Notes: generated by a model not told the origin, from the sequence alone. DNA of 64,000 bases from Brachycybe producta (GCA_036925085.1 JAUPFP010000003.1:3091001-3155000), one strand, 5' to 3'; counted from the first letter of the stretch, positions 32,101-42,548 are shown. A program made the numbers and translations.

Positions 32101-32811
32101 AGGAGTTTTTGCTTAAAAAAATTGCATTGTTCTTTTTTTTAGGGGATTTTTTTAAGAGATGTTTGGATTATGAGGGGGTGGAGTTTATTAAGGGGGAGGG
32201 GGTTATATGAGGTCCACCTAAAAAACTGTCAGTCACCCCTCCGCCTCCTCCCAAAATAAAAAAAGGTATAACTGAACAATTCATTGGAGAGCATTTAAGA
32301 GTTTTCAAAGTCGCAATCCAATTATATTTCAGTGATTGTATCAGCAACTTTTTTCTTGAAGCCCCATTTTGTTAGAATTACATGAAATTGAGCAATGAAA
32401 TATGGCATTTGAGATAATAAAGAGAACTTTCTTTCTCTTTCTATCCCTCAATACAAGAGATGGAGAGTGGTCCACCACCCCCCTCTTATTACCTAACCCT
32501 ATATATTCCCTCCACCCCCATCCCTCTTCCCCTCTAACCCCTTCACAGGTTGAAGAAGAAGGGAGGAGAAAAAAAAATGTTTCCTTTTCACTTTTTTCTA
32601 GGATTTTTTTTGTTGTCCCTTGGAGGCAACTTTACGGTTGAAACCGAATTAAGTTTCCCTCCCCCCCCCCCCGTCAATGTGAAAAATCAATCATTTTATA
32701 CCTTAACTGGTCAATTTATGAAATACACTCAAATCTCTTGTGACAGGCAGTTAGATCCAGCACACAGGCAAGTGCACTTAGACCCTTTTATTTGGTTTAA
32801 TTTTCTTGTTA
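32101..32811. other. Intron 1 unique sequence
   Basis: CCTCC and C-run low complexity. No repeat family or exon seen. Confidence 0.5.
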
Positions 32812-32837
32812 AGAAACTAGAAGAGTAAATGAATCAT

Positions 32838-33140
32838 TTATACCTTGTACACACACACATGAGTTAAATGAATTCAAATTAAATGTGTTTAGGGTGAATT
32901 ATACGGAATCCAGTTAAGGACATGAACACCAAATAAAAATTGACTTTAATTATTAATATTTTAAAAATTGAAATACTAAATTAATATTTTATGTCAATAG
33001 TTTATATATTTAAGTATTAACTCAATATTTTCAGATTATTAACTGAATAAATTGAGAATTCGATATATTTGTTTGTTTGTCCTTCACAGGGCTCTGTAGA
33101 ACGTGTTTAATATTTAAATGCATTTAACTATGTATGTGTG
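32838..33140 (+). mobile_element. E element copy 5 in Lmo intron 1
   Basis: TATACCTTGTACACACACAC to TAACTATGTATGTGTG, preceded by a C-arm fragment (GAAACTAGAAGAG at 32812) and followed by MITE-A copy 13. Confidence 0.8.
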
Positions 33141-33147
33141 TCGAAGG

Positions 33148-33340
33148 TGACGGGACGAACACAAGTTGGCTCCGCTCTTTTTATGACGACCGGCAACTTC
33201 TAATTGGTTGGTTATGTAGTCTGACGTCACATGCTCCGCTCTTTTCCACGTCGAACCACACAACAAACCAATTAGAAGTTGCCAGTCGTCATAACAAGGG
33301 CGGAGCCAACTTGTGTTCCTCCCGATTTCTAAATGCCTGT
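33148..33340 (-). mobile_element. MITE-A copy 13 in Lmo intron 1, left end truncated
   Basis: The left arm begins at CGGGACGAACAC, directly after the end of E copy 5. Right end intact. Confidence 0.85.
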
Positions 33341-33968
33341 ATTAGTGAGAGAGGGTGGGGGAAGGGGAGGGGGGTGCAAACAAACCAGGCAATTGTGGCC
33401 TGTTTGTTTTAGGCATTCTGCACATTGCCTATAACATCGCAAAACTATAACTAATGCATATTGATAACTAAATTTTTGCGTTTTACACAAATTGGCTAGT
33501 TATTGTGCAGAATATTTGATTTTTCACTTGACCAGTAACATATGTAAGGAGGGGGGGGCCTACTTAAATTAGCCTCGTACTATTTTTATTTAGACCTCCA
33601 CAAATTTAAGATTTCCTACAATAAAATTGAGATCAATGGAATTTTGAACGTTCGGAATGGAGGAGGATTTTCCAAACGTCCAAAAATATCCCTAGTTTTA
33701 AAAACAAAGGAATGATGATGATTGTCTTTTCTAGTTTCCACCCAACTGTCATTTCGTATCCAATATTTTCGATTTCTTGTGTCGAATCGAGCGAAAAAGA
33801 CACAAATTGTGTTTCTCGTTTATTCTTTTTTATTTTTCCCATCGTTTACGGGAAAATCTTTAAACATTTCCCCGTCTTTTAAACAGAAATATTTCATTTG
33901 AAAATTACAGTTGAAGAAACCCACATCGTTTAACACGTAATGGAATGGAGAGGAATTCCTTTTTCTTG
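33341..33968. other. Intron 1 unique sequence
   Basis: G runs and AT-rich DNA. No repeat family recognised. Confidence 0.5.
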
Positions 33969-33970
33969 TT

Positions 33971-34540
33971 AAGGTGGCTAAATATTCATTTTGTTTACGT
34001 TCCTCCAGATGGCACCACTGCAGTGACTATTATGTTTCATAGAAGGTCTCTTCTCTCCACTTGCAGTTTTGAGAAAATTTCTATTTTTCAAGCGAACGTT
34101 TTTCAGGAAAAAACATTACGAAAAGAAATTCAAAGCGTTTTAGAAACTAGAATAGTTGTTGATAATGCTTAAAGTTTTTTTTTTCATGATATCTTTCAAA
34201 ATAAACTTTTTATGACAATTTGAAAAAATGGCCGAAAATATTTTTCATGAAATTTCAATGAAAAAAACCAAAAAAAAAAAACGGATCATTTTTCAAACTG
34301 AACTATAAAATCGTTTATTTTCTAAGATATTGCGCCATTGAAAAAACTTTTAACATAATCTTTTACCATTCTAGTTTTGAAAACAATTTGAATTTTATCA
34401 TAATGTTGTTTCTAAAAAACGTTCACTTGACATTTTTGCGTCCAAATTTTTTTACAACGGAACTTAGCATTAGCCACTGCAGTGGCGGTGGCGCCATCCG
34501 AGAAGACAAAACAAAATAAATATCTATTCAGCCACGTTAA
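33971..34540 (+). mobile_element. D element copy 5, full length, Lmo intron 1
   Basis: About 570 bp. Ends TTAAGGTGGCTAAATATTC and CTATTCAGCCACGTTAA. The terminal TTAA on each side fits a TTAA-targeting element (piggyBac or Kolobok type, inferred). Internal foldback with C-like sequence. Confidence 0.82.
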
Positions 34541-34636
34541 TCATATCGCTCTCTAAAAGTTGACACTTGTTTTTAAACCCATACAACACACAGTAAACAT
34601 ACATGTCTGAAACTGACTTTCTAACATCTTGACCAT

Positions 34637-34843
34637 ACAGGCAATTAGAAAACGGGACAAACAGAAGTTGGCTCCGCCCTTTTTATGACGACCGGCAACT
34701 TCTAAATGGTTTGTTGTGTGGTGTCGACGTTGAAAAGGGCGGAGCATGTGACGTCAGACTACATAACCAGCCAATTAGAAGTTGCCAGTCGTCATAACAA
34801 GGGCAGAGCCAACTGAAGTTTTCATTTATTTCTAACTGCCTGT
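34637..34843 (+). mobile_element. MITE-A copy 14, chimeric arms
   Basis: The left arm is the GACAAACAG type and the right arm the ACTTCAG type. Its flanks, CTTGACCAT and GTGGTGATG, do not match. Confidence 0.88.
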
Positions 34844-35423
34844 GTGGTGATGGTGGTCATCCAAGTGTCCAGTCAACAAGACGCCTTTCTTTCTTGGTTG
34901 TGGTCATCATTAATACAACACAAGGGAGGGAAAAATTGAGATTTCAAACTCTCCTCCTTCCTTCCTTCCATTATTTTCCTATATTCACTGATTAAGCCAT
35001 CAACTGTCGCCTCTCCTCCGAGGGGGGCGCTCTTCTAGTCCGTTCCCATTTTTAGAGAACAACACAATTATTCTTGATTATCTCAAATAAAATCACAACT
35101 TCTTATTGGCGCCAATACTTCTTAAATTAATTACCAATATAATATTTTCACCATAAGAGGTCAAAAAACACCATAGGTCAACTTGTATTCAATTGTGTTG
35201 ACCTCTTGATTTTTCTTCCTTATTTGAATATAAAAAATGGGAGCCTTTTTTTTCTTTCTTTCTGCAAGTTGTCAAATTTATTGCTAGTGTGAATTACACT
35301 TTTAACGGTCGATTCACAGGTTGGGGGGTCACTACAGCTACCAAACAAATATAACCCTTTCTCCTGAACCTTACCCTAATGAAACCATGTTATGTTCTGG
35401 GCAAGTTTACTTGGGCTTGTGGC
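34844..35423. other. Intron 1 unique sequence
   Basis: GGGGGGCGCTCTTCTAG at 35023. Otherwise nothing recognised. Confidence 0.5.
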
Positions 35424-36195
35424 TAGTGATAGAATGACAAAAAATTGATGTGCGCTTCAATTTTTTTAAAAAAAGTATTTCAAAATGGCGTATTTCGAAC
35501 TCTTATGTTAAACTCCATTGAGTTATGTGCTCGTAAGCAAAAAAATCCACTAAAATGCTCGTTGGTAAAAAATTACCTAAAAATAATTTTAAAAAACACA
35601 GGAAAAAAAATCAGCACGTGCGCCAATGTGTTGGCTTCGCTATGGTTTAATTGTGGTTTGTTAAAATTATTTTTAGGTATTTTTACGAGCATTTTAATGG
35701 ATGTTTTTTTTTGCTTACGAGCGTGTATTCAATGGAGTTTAACATAAAAGTTAGAAATTTGCGATTTTGAAATATTTTTTTAAAAAACAGAACCGCACTT
35801 ACTAATTTTTTGTCATTCTATCACTCGATCAACATATATTTAAGGTGCACATTGCACTTCGAACCATCAAAATTGGACAACTTTAAATATGAAAAATAAA
35901 CATATTGCCGCCGCGACTGTTGTGTATTTTAAAAATTAAACGTTTCTTCTTTAACATTGGGTCTATGAGCTCAATAGAAAAACGATGCTAGCGCTCTTTG
36001 CAGAGATTTTTCAAAGTAATTTTGTGATGTCGCCTCTGAAGTGATTGAGCTACCCTTCTAGTACATAAAAATTAAAAATTACTTTTAAATTAATTTTTTC
36101 CATAAGATATAATAATAATAATATATAATAAAAAAAAGCCAGCGCTCTTTGCGGAGATTTTTCGAAGTAATTTTGCGTTGTGTAGCCTCTTAATT
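35424..36195. mobile_element. M long foldback, Lmo intron 1
   Basis: Arms TAGTGATAGAATGACAAAAA (35424) and complement (35802-35825) around TTAAACTCCATTGAG palindromes. The flanking part holds GCACATTGCACTTCGAACCA and AGCGCTCTTTGCAGAGATTT, the last partly repeated at 36140. Confidence 0.75.
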
Positions 36196-36979
36196 GTTAT
36201 ATAGCAGCTGTAATTGCTATATATGAAAATCTACAATATTATTTAAGTATAAAAGTGTCCTAATAAAGGCCACGCCACCCCTACCACAGTTCAGAGAATA
36301 TATTTTCAAAGAAATAAAAGAGAGGTTTTTAAGAGAATGAAAGAAAGAAACGGAAATAAAATCTCGATTGCACTTAAACAAGAGACTTTGAAGCAATCAT
36401 CATCATCATTTGAAATGACCAACTCTCTTTCTCATATAAATCTTGCTTTGTGATGTTATGTGTGGTAGTTGTTACTCCCTTATGAGAAAAAAAGGAGGAG
36501 GTAATGGAAGAAGGGGTGGTGGTGGGTGGAGTTGATATTTTTTCTCTCTCTCTCTCTACTTTGCCTTACTTCAAACACCAACCAACCAACCCTGGACTTA
36601 AATTGCAGCCGTGGTTACAACAATGGACAAGTAATTGACTCTCAGAGTCATTCAATTTGGAGAAACGAAAAGAGGAAATGGATTTACACATACATAGTAG
36701 GGCTTAATACAGTGCGCGCACACACGCTGAAAGGAAGACTAGACTGAGACACAGAAAGGGGGGGGGGGGGGGGGGGGGGGTCCACACGCACACCTCCCAC
36801 CCATAATAATAATAAGATCCAATCCTTAATCTAGTTTTATTTTAAGTACAACCAGGCATTAACAACCGAATTACAGTTATTTCTTTTTTAAGCCTGTAAC
36901 ACACACGCGGAATTCCGCCAAGGAAATAGAAAATTGGAAAAGGAAAAAAAAAAGTCCCCTTCTTTTTCTGTATCTCTCT
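36196..36979. other. Intron 1 unique and low-complexity sequence
   Basis: CT tract at 36542 and poly(G) at 36759. No gene seen. Confidence 0.5.
36759..36780 (+). repeat. Poly(G) tract of over 20 bases, Lmo intron 1
   Basis: Uninterrupted G run preceded by CACAGAAA. Other G/C tracts are at 1389-1401, 12226-12247, 24277-24288, 44777-44795 and 58587-58604. Confidence 0.9.
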
Positions 36980-36988
36980 GTTATTCAC

Positions 36989-37194
36989 ACAGGCAATTAG
37001 AAAACGGGATGAACAGAAGTTGGCTCCGCTCTTTTTATGACGAACAGCAACTTCTAATTGGTTGGTTATGCAGTCTGACGTCACATGCTCCGCCCTTTTC
37101 AATGTCGAACCACACAACAAACCAATTAGAAGATGCCAGTCTTCATAAAAAGGGCGGAGCCAACTTCTGTTCGTCCCGATTTCTAATTGCCTGT
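36989..37194 (-). mobile_element. MITE-A copy 15 in Lmo intron 1, with 9-bp target duplication
   Basis: The flanks are GTTATTCAC (36980-36988) and GTTGTTCAC (37195-37203), one mismatch in nine. Full-length. Confidence 0.92.
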
Positions 37195-37492
37195 GTTGTT
37201 CACACATAGAAACAGAAAAGTAATGAGGAAAGTTGTGCACACCCTCTATTGAGCAAGAAAAGAAACATTTTATTGCCAAAATGGATTCCAATTTGCTTTT
37301 TTGTGATGTCACACACATGCTTCTTTCTGATTGGTGGGAATTCGAACGGAATATTTTGAGAACGGAAAAAAAAGTTGAGCGTTTATTCAACTTAATTTTT
37401 AATGAATTTTCTCCGTTCACGTTTTATAGAAAATTTTCTCATTTAAATATTCTGTTGTGATTTTCTGAGCAGAATAAGGCTAAAGTTGCCAC

Positions 37493-37637
37493 ACATGCAG
37501 AAAAAAAAATCAACTGAAAATAGAATGTCTAATTTAAATTTTATTCTAATTATTTGGCAGAAAAAAAAGCTGACTTACTTTAATTTTTTTGTCAAATTAG
37601 ATAAATTCCATTTTCAGTCGTCATTTTCTGCATTTGA
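37493..37637. mobile_element. Palindromic element of about 145 bp, Lmo intron 1
   Basis: ATGCAGAAAAAAAAATCAAC with TGAAAATAGAAT on the left; CATTTTCAGTCGTCATTTTC with TGCATTTG on the right. Single copy. Confidence 0.55.
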
Positions 37638-38041
37638 AGAAACCATTGCCTAAATCTATTTATCAGGCTGAATGTGATACTCAATGTAGGCAGAAAAAAA
37701 GCACCAAATCGTTTGTTTCGCCACGCGGAATTTTATCAGCTTAAATATGGCTCCTCCCCGCTTATTCGTTCTATCCTCGCGTCTTTTAAACTCTTGTTAT
37801 AATAATGTGTGAGAAACCTTGACCACAAGCACGTGTTTCTCGCGCCCAATGCGGTTTTCCGCCACTGAATAGCGGCGGCGTTTTCTTTTATACTCACAAC
37901 ATGACAGACTGTGTGAGAGCTGGATTAACAACCACCCAGGGTGTCCGTGTGTCGGACGTTTAACTACGGGTAGAGAGAGAGCAGTCATGAATGATGGTTT
38001 TTCTTTTCTATCTCTCTCTGTACATATAAATATGTAAACAG
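37638..38041. other. End of intron 1
   Basis: Fairly unique, ending in a TTTTCTTTTCTATCTCTCTC pyrimidine tract before the exon 2 acceptor. Confidence 0.55.
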
Positions 38042-38167
38042 GTTGTTCGGCACGACGGGCTACTGTTCGGCATGTTCCAAAATGATTCCCGCCTTTGAGA
38101 TGGTAATGAGGGCTCGCGGCAACGTTTATCATCTCGAATGTTTTGCCTGTCAGCAATGTAACCACAG
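38042..38167 (+). CDS. Lmo: Lmo coding exon 2: inter-LIM linker and first half of LIM domain 2 (residues 85-127)
   Basis: The acceptor is TAAACAG ending at 38041 and the donor CACAG|GTATGG begins at 38168. Both flanking introns are phase 2, so the exon joins exon 1 through R85 and exon 3 through R127. It encodes the LFGTTGYC linker and LIM2 ligands C93, C96, H115, C118, C121 and C124. The PAFEMVMRA segment is close to LMO1/3 and Beadex as I know them. Its 126 nt keep the frame. Intron 1 is about 10.1 kb. Unusually, the same frame stays open past the donor to 39149 because of a 19-bp minisatellite at the start of intron 2. Confidence 0.93.
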
Positions 38168-38177
38168 GTATGGCAAC

Positions 38178-38995
38178 CTTTCTACCTCCTCCTCCTCTCA
38201 ACCCTCCTACCGTCTTCCAACTTCCCCCTACCGCTTTCCAACCTTCTTCCACCTTCTCCTACTTTCTTCCAACTCTTCTACATCCTTTCAAGTCTGCTAC
38301 TTCCTTTCAACCTCTTCCTACCTTCTTTCAACACTCCTATCTAATCCAAGACTCCTCTACCTTCTTACACCACTCCTACCTTCTCACACCACTCCTACCT
38401 TCTACTTTCTTCCAACACTCCTACCTTCCAGCAACACTCCTACCTTCCAGCAACACTCCTACCTTCCAGCAACACTCCTACCTTCCAGCAACACTCCTAC
38501 TTTCTTCCAATCTTCCTACCTTCTTTCAAAACTCCTATCTAATCCAATACTACCCTTCTTACACCACTCCTATCTTCTATCAACACTCCTACCTTCTTCC
38601 AACACTCCTACCTTCTTCCAACACTCCTACCTTCTTCCAACACTCCTACCTTCTTCCAACACTCCTACCTTCTTCCAACACTCCTACCTTCTTCCAACAC
38701 TCCTACCTTCTTCCAACACTCCTACCTTCTTCCAACACTCCTACCTTCTTCCAACACTCCTACCTTCTTCCAACACTCCTACTTTCTTCCAACACTCCTA
38801 CTTTCTTCCAACACTCCTACCTTCTTCCAACACTCCTACCTTCTTCCAACACTCCTACCTTCTTCCAACACTCCTACTTTCTTCCAACACTCCTACTTTC
38901 TTCCAACACTCCTACCTTCTTCCAACACTCCTACCTTCTTCCAACTCTCCTACCTTCTTCCAACTCTCCTCCTACCTTTTCTATCACTCCTGCCT
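38178..38995 (+). repeat. 19-bp minisatellite at the start of Lmo intron 2
   Basis: The unit ACTCCTACCTTCTTCCAAC is near-perfect from about 38590 to 38960 and degenerate on both sides (CCAGCAAC variants at 38420-38490). The strand is almost all pyrimidine plus A. It begins about ten bases after the exon 2 donor. Since 19 is not a multiple of 3, every frame cycles through the same 19-residue pattern and two forward frames stay open to beyond 39140. Confidence 0.95.
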
Positions 38996-39449
38996 TCTCC
39001 AACCCTCCTTCCGACCATCCCATCTCCTTTCAACTCTCCTACCTCTTTTTACCTATTTCCTCCTCCTCCTCCTCCTCCCTCTATATAATCATCATCTTGA
39101 CCACCGGCCACCACTTTGTAGTTCCGTTTGTAAACACACACACAGATAACTTTTATCATGAAGTCTCCTCTTTTTTTTACTGATGACGTTAATGATAAAC
39201 ATCTTAAATACTTGTTTCAACCCAACCGCGTCCATTTTCATCCCTCTTCCTTTTTCCTATCTCCTGGGGACCCGGCCTCTTCTTGTTTTTTTTGAGTATC
39301 ATTATTACAACACACACAAAAAAAACACCGGTTAAATTGTTTATTTTGAGGGTGTGGTAACTGATAAAGGCGATAAGTCCCTCCCATTATTCAACATGTT
39401 TAAAACTCATTATGAATATATGTATTTTACAATTTTTAAGATGTTTTAT
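38996..39449. other. Intron 2 sequence after the minisatellite
   Basis: CT-rich, then AT-rich. No gene seen. Confidence 0.55.
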
Positions 39450-39800
39450 AATGAAAACAGCTCATTTTCGAACTCTTTGATTAAATTTTATCTTTCAAAA
39501 GAGCAAAATTGAGAGAAAAAATAAGTGTTTTAGAAACTAGAAGGGTAGCTCAATCACTTAAGGACACATTTTAAGGTTGATAATCTTTCAAAATAAACTT
39601 TTTATAGACCAAAATTTAAAAAAATAACATCTTAAACTCAAAAAGTTTATTTTAAAAGATTTATCAACATGAAAATATACCCTTAAGTGATTTGAGTTAC
39701 CCTTCTAGTTTTTAAAACACGTTCTTAGTTTCTCTTCATTTTGCATCCGAAAGACAGAATAATCAAGAGTTCGAGAGGCAAGTTTACACTATATAACAAG
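39450..39800. mobile_element. C foldback in Lmo intron 2
   Basis: Both arms complete (TAGAAGGGTAGCTCAATCAC at 39538, TTGAGTTACCCTTCTAG at 39691), with outer arms TTCGAACTC and GAGTTCGA. Confidence 0.8.
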
Positions 39801-39867
39801 CTTATTAAGCGTCTTATATACTTCTGAGCTTATTCAACGCATAGATGGTCGGTGGTCTGCTCAAAGA

Positions 39868-40076
39868 ACTTCTTTTTAGAGCGTTCACAAACAAGCGACT
39901 TTTAGTGGTCGAGATAGAATGCCAAAAAAAGTGGTCAACGTGTAGCTCGAAACCAACCACACTCGAGTCGACTGTCAGCGATTAAATTAACTGCAATAAG
40001 TGGTCGTATAATGCGGACTCGAGTGCTATTTAACTCGACCACTAAAAGTCGCTCATATGTAAACGTCCTTTTAAGA
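39868..40076. mobile_element. L element copy, Lmo intron 2
   Basis: GAGCGTTCACAAACAAGCGA to CGACCACTAAAAGTCGCTC, about 40-bp inverted ends, 209 bp. Confidence 0.75.
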
Positions 40077-40272
40077 GTTGAAATACACAACTTTTTGATT
40101 GTGAAATGAAGTCGCAAGTGGTTGAGGCTCTTGTTTTTACAACATGTGGTTGCAATGGAAAGACTCAATTCAAGGTGGTCGGCTTTTTAAGCGACAATCC
40201 GACTTCATTTTGCAATCGAAAAAGTGTTTCTAAAAAGTGGTCTGTGTGTACCAAGGGTGGTGGTACCCCATT
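40077..40272. mobile_element. L-related sequence before Lmo exon 3
   Basis: TTGTGAAATGAAGTCGC and GCGACAATCCGACTTCATTT are inverted around GTGGTTG/GTGGTCGG repeats. It ends about 55 bp before the exon 3 acceptor. Confidence 0.5.
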
Positions 40273-40326
40273 AAGAGGGGTGAGTTTCTAGAAGAAAATT
40301 GGGTTCAAATGAGTTCTCTTGTTTAG

Positions 40327-40543
40327 GTTTTGCGTTGGAGATCGGTTCTATTTGTGCGACAACAAGATCCTTTGCGAATACGACTACGAGGAACGGATGG
40401 TTTTTGCAAATATGCCGTACACGTACAACAGCATAGCTCACATCAAGCGACAGACGCAGAACCTCGCTCCTGCCGTGCCACCGGACGACGTATCCAGTGG
40501 GTACGGCAGTCCTGACTCCCTCCTATCCTTTGAGGGCAAATAA
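40327..40543 (+). CDS. Lmo: Lmo coding exon 3: end of LIM domain 2 and C-terminal tail (residues 127-198)
   Basis: The acceptor is GTTTAG ending at 40326, phase 2. It completes LIM2 (RFCVGD motif, ligands C143 and D146) and encodes a 50-residue tail with a basic HIKRQ patch at about 165-169 and a DDVSSGYGSPDS segment. Translation stops at TAA 40541-40543, giving 198 residues, typical for LMO1/2/3 proteins (about 150-240). The tail is less conserved in the family. A possible internal donor at 40501 (GTACGG) is in the right phase to splice to 42038. AATAAA overlaps the stop codon. Confidence 0.92.
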
Positions 40544-40547
40544 TAAA
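40542..40547 (+). terminator. AATAAA poly(A) signal overlapping the Lmo stop codon
   Basis: The stop and signal read TAATAAAA, so the signal begins inside the TAA. If used, the 3' UTR would be only about 15-25 nt. Use is uncertain. Confidence 0.4.
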
Positions 40548-40606
40548 ATCAAAGAGACACATCCCCCCTTTTAGGTGGGTTCGGGACCGAGGGGAACCAT
40601 AACCAG

Positions 40607-40965
40607 GGTTTTCCTTTCAAATGTGAAAAAGAAAAATCAAATTTGAACTTAAAATTTAAGATGATTAATTCTGTCTTTCAGAAGAAGACAAAATTAAGTG
40701 ACTAGAACGGGTTTTAAAAACTAGAAGGGTAGCTAAAATTACTTAAGAGCAGATTTTCATGTTTAATGTATCTTTCAAAATAAACTTTTTATATAGATAA
40801 AAAAAAGTTTATTTTAAAAGATTATCAACATGAAAATATATGCTCTTAAATAACTTGAGTTACCCTTCTAGTTTCTAAAATACTTTTCAAGTTTTCTCTT
40901 CATTTTGTACCTGAAAGACTGTCTTAATCAAGAATACGCGAGGGGCGTTTACACTTTTTTTAATT
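40607..40965. mobile_element. C foldback just 3' of the Lmo stop
   Basis: Complete copy; arms at 40722 (ACTAGAAGGGTAGCT) and 40858 (GTTACCCTTCTAG). It begins about 65 bp past the stop codon, so it would form most of any 3' UTR that skipped the first AATAAA. Confidence 0.8.
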
Positions 40966-40993
40966 TGCATTTTTGAATTTAAATTTGAAAAAT

Positions 40994-41036
40994 TACTCTG
41001 CAAGCAGCCATAGAGGCCTATGGCAGAGGAACAAGA
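40994..41036 (-). repeat. Second copy of the GGCCTATGGCAGAGG core
   Basis: ATTACTCTGCAAGCAGCC, then TAGAGGCCTATGGCAGAGG, matching 59200-59240. No simple tail here. Confidence 0.45.
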
Positions 41037-41234
41037 GTCCAAGTGCAGCATAGAAAATGCATTAACTAATTGAGAATAAATTCTGTTCAGTTAAAATCTA
41101 ATTTTCATAAAGTTTTAAATATTTATAATCATTTGAATATTTTGCATAATTAATTATTTTTAAAAGCATTCAAACTTCATTTTGTACTCTCTATGAACAA
41201 GGTTTCAACCAAATCTTAATAAGAGTATCATCAC

Positions 41235-41542
41235 TAGGGCCCGGATTTTTATGCAATATCAAAGCAAATGTTTCTCAATTTGTGTCCCAAGTGCCAACTG
41301 TGAAAGTAATTATCATCATTAGAGCAAATGCAATCATGCTTTTTCTTATCAAAAAAGGCTGGTTAGAGGCTATATGTCTGATTACTATCAGTTGTCTCCT
41401 AGAGATATATAGCCTCTAACCAGTGGTTTTGATTGAAAAAAAAACAATTGTTGGTTGATCTAAAATGGAAGATTGTTACTACACAATTGGCTCGTGGGCC
41501 AAAGATTGAGAAACGTTTGCATAAAAATCCGAGCCCTAATCA
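41235..41542 (+). mobile_element. J element, full copy 3' of Lmo
   Basis: TAGGGCCCGGATTTTTATGC to GCATAAAAATCCGAGCCCTA, 22-bp terminal inverted repeats, about 308 bp. Confidence 0.85.
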
Positions 41543-42037
41543 TCATCCTTGAACAGAATATTTCTATATAATGGAACCCTTGTTGCACAGAAAAAAAGAA
41601 GAGTTTCTTCTTGAATTTGGGCCTTAATTAATAAGGACATCTTAGAAAAGTGTTTTAGAACCTGGTTTGAGACTAGAATTCAAACCTTCACAAGAATTGT
41701 TCTTGATGCAAGTTTCACCTCTCTCCCTCTAGCCTCTAACTGGGTTTTTTTTATTGAAAAAATGTATTTTTCTGATTGCTTTTTATTAACAATTCTTTAA
41801 TTATGCATTTTATTTTTTTAAATATTTTAAAAGTTTTAAAACAATTAAAAAGTTTATTTCAACCGTGGCGCCACCTACGCTGTTAAGTTCAAATCTGTTG
41901 ATTTTATCCTCAGGTTATTTTGATTTTTTTTTGTTCATCTAACGTTTGGGGGCGCCCTCTATGTTTTTGCTCAAATAGCCATTTTAGCCCTTTTTGATAT
42001 AAGAACCCCCTCTCCTCCTTCCTCATAATGTGTATAG
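41543..42037. other. 3' flank before the candidate exon
   Basis: Two CTCF-like motifs, GTGGCGCCACCTACG (41865) and GGGGGCGCCCTCTA (41948), then the acceptor-like tract. Confidence 0.5.
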
Positions 42038-42548
42038 GATAACAAAGGACCTGAACGACCCTCAACAACAACAACAACAACCGCAGCCACAACAACAACA
42101 GCAACAGAACGGAGTGGCTTCAAGCTTACAGGGTCTACCACCGGCTCAACATCAACTCCACCAGGCGACACCACCTCCGCCAAAGGATCGAAGAAGTGCC
42201 GGTGGAAGAGAAGGAGGAGCCGGATGACTTGTGTCGTATGGACGGGCTCAACGTTCCTGTTCGCCTCGTCGAAGGAGCCGAGCAGCCACGTCCACATCTT
42301 CCGTAACCTCAACGCTACATTACCAAAGACGAATCAAGGGGGCCAACAATAACAACAACAACAACATGGGCGAAACGTCATCATCGCCACCGCCCACTTC
42401 GCAGCATCTTATGCTTAATAGTGGTGGTAGTGGTGGTGGAGCCGAATGGGTAACTCCGCTCGCAGCGCCACCACACCACTGGACGCTAGATGGCGCCAAT
42501 AAACAATGTGAACACATTCCCAATGCAATCTTCTAGTCGTCAAATAAA
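42038..42548 (+). CDS. Possible alternative terminal exon of Lmo (polyQ tail) with 3' UTR
   Basis: The sequence after the acceptor-like GTGTATAG (ending 42037) is distinctly exon-like: less AT-rich than its surroundings, with CAA/CAG and AAC triplet runs and an AATAAA at 42543. Spliced from an internal donor at 40501 in phase 2, it would continue Lmo as ITKDLNDPQQQ and so on for 62 codons to TGA at 42225, giving about 247 residues in total. All three forward frames are open for over 180 bases. Frame 2 (DNKGPERPS) runs to 42350, and another carries an acidic stretch (EEVPVEEKEEPDD) at 42187-42225, so the true frame is unsure. It could instead be an exon of another gene or 3' UTR. No transcript evidence is available here. 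Confidence 0.35.
42543..42548 (+). terminator. AATAAA poly(A) signal after the candidate alternative exon
   Basis: AATAAA lies eight bases after the TAG that closes the longest reading frame of the 42.0-42.5 kb block. It is followed by T/GT-rich sequence at 42555-42595, as expected of a cleavage region. Confidence 0.4.

Noticed and set aside
36842..37420. 192-residue minus-strand ORF
   Set aside because: Runs through MITE-A copy 15 and intron DNA; no domain. Other MITE-A copies give the same peptide fragments.
37797..38252. 151-residue minus-strand ORF
   Set aside because: Antisense to Lmo exon 2 and its intron edges; no domain.
38143..39183. 346-residue ORF in a second frame of the intron 2 array
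   Set aside because: A by-product of the 19-bp minisatellite, out of frame with Lmo.
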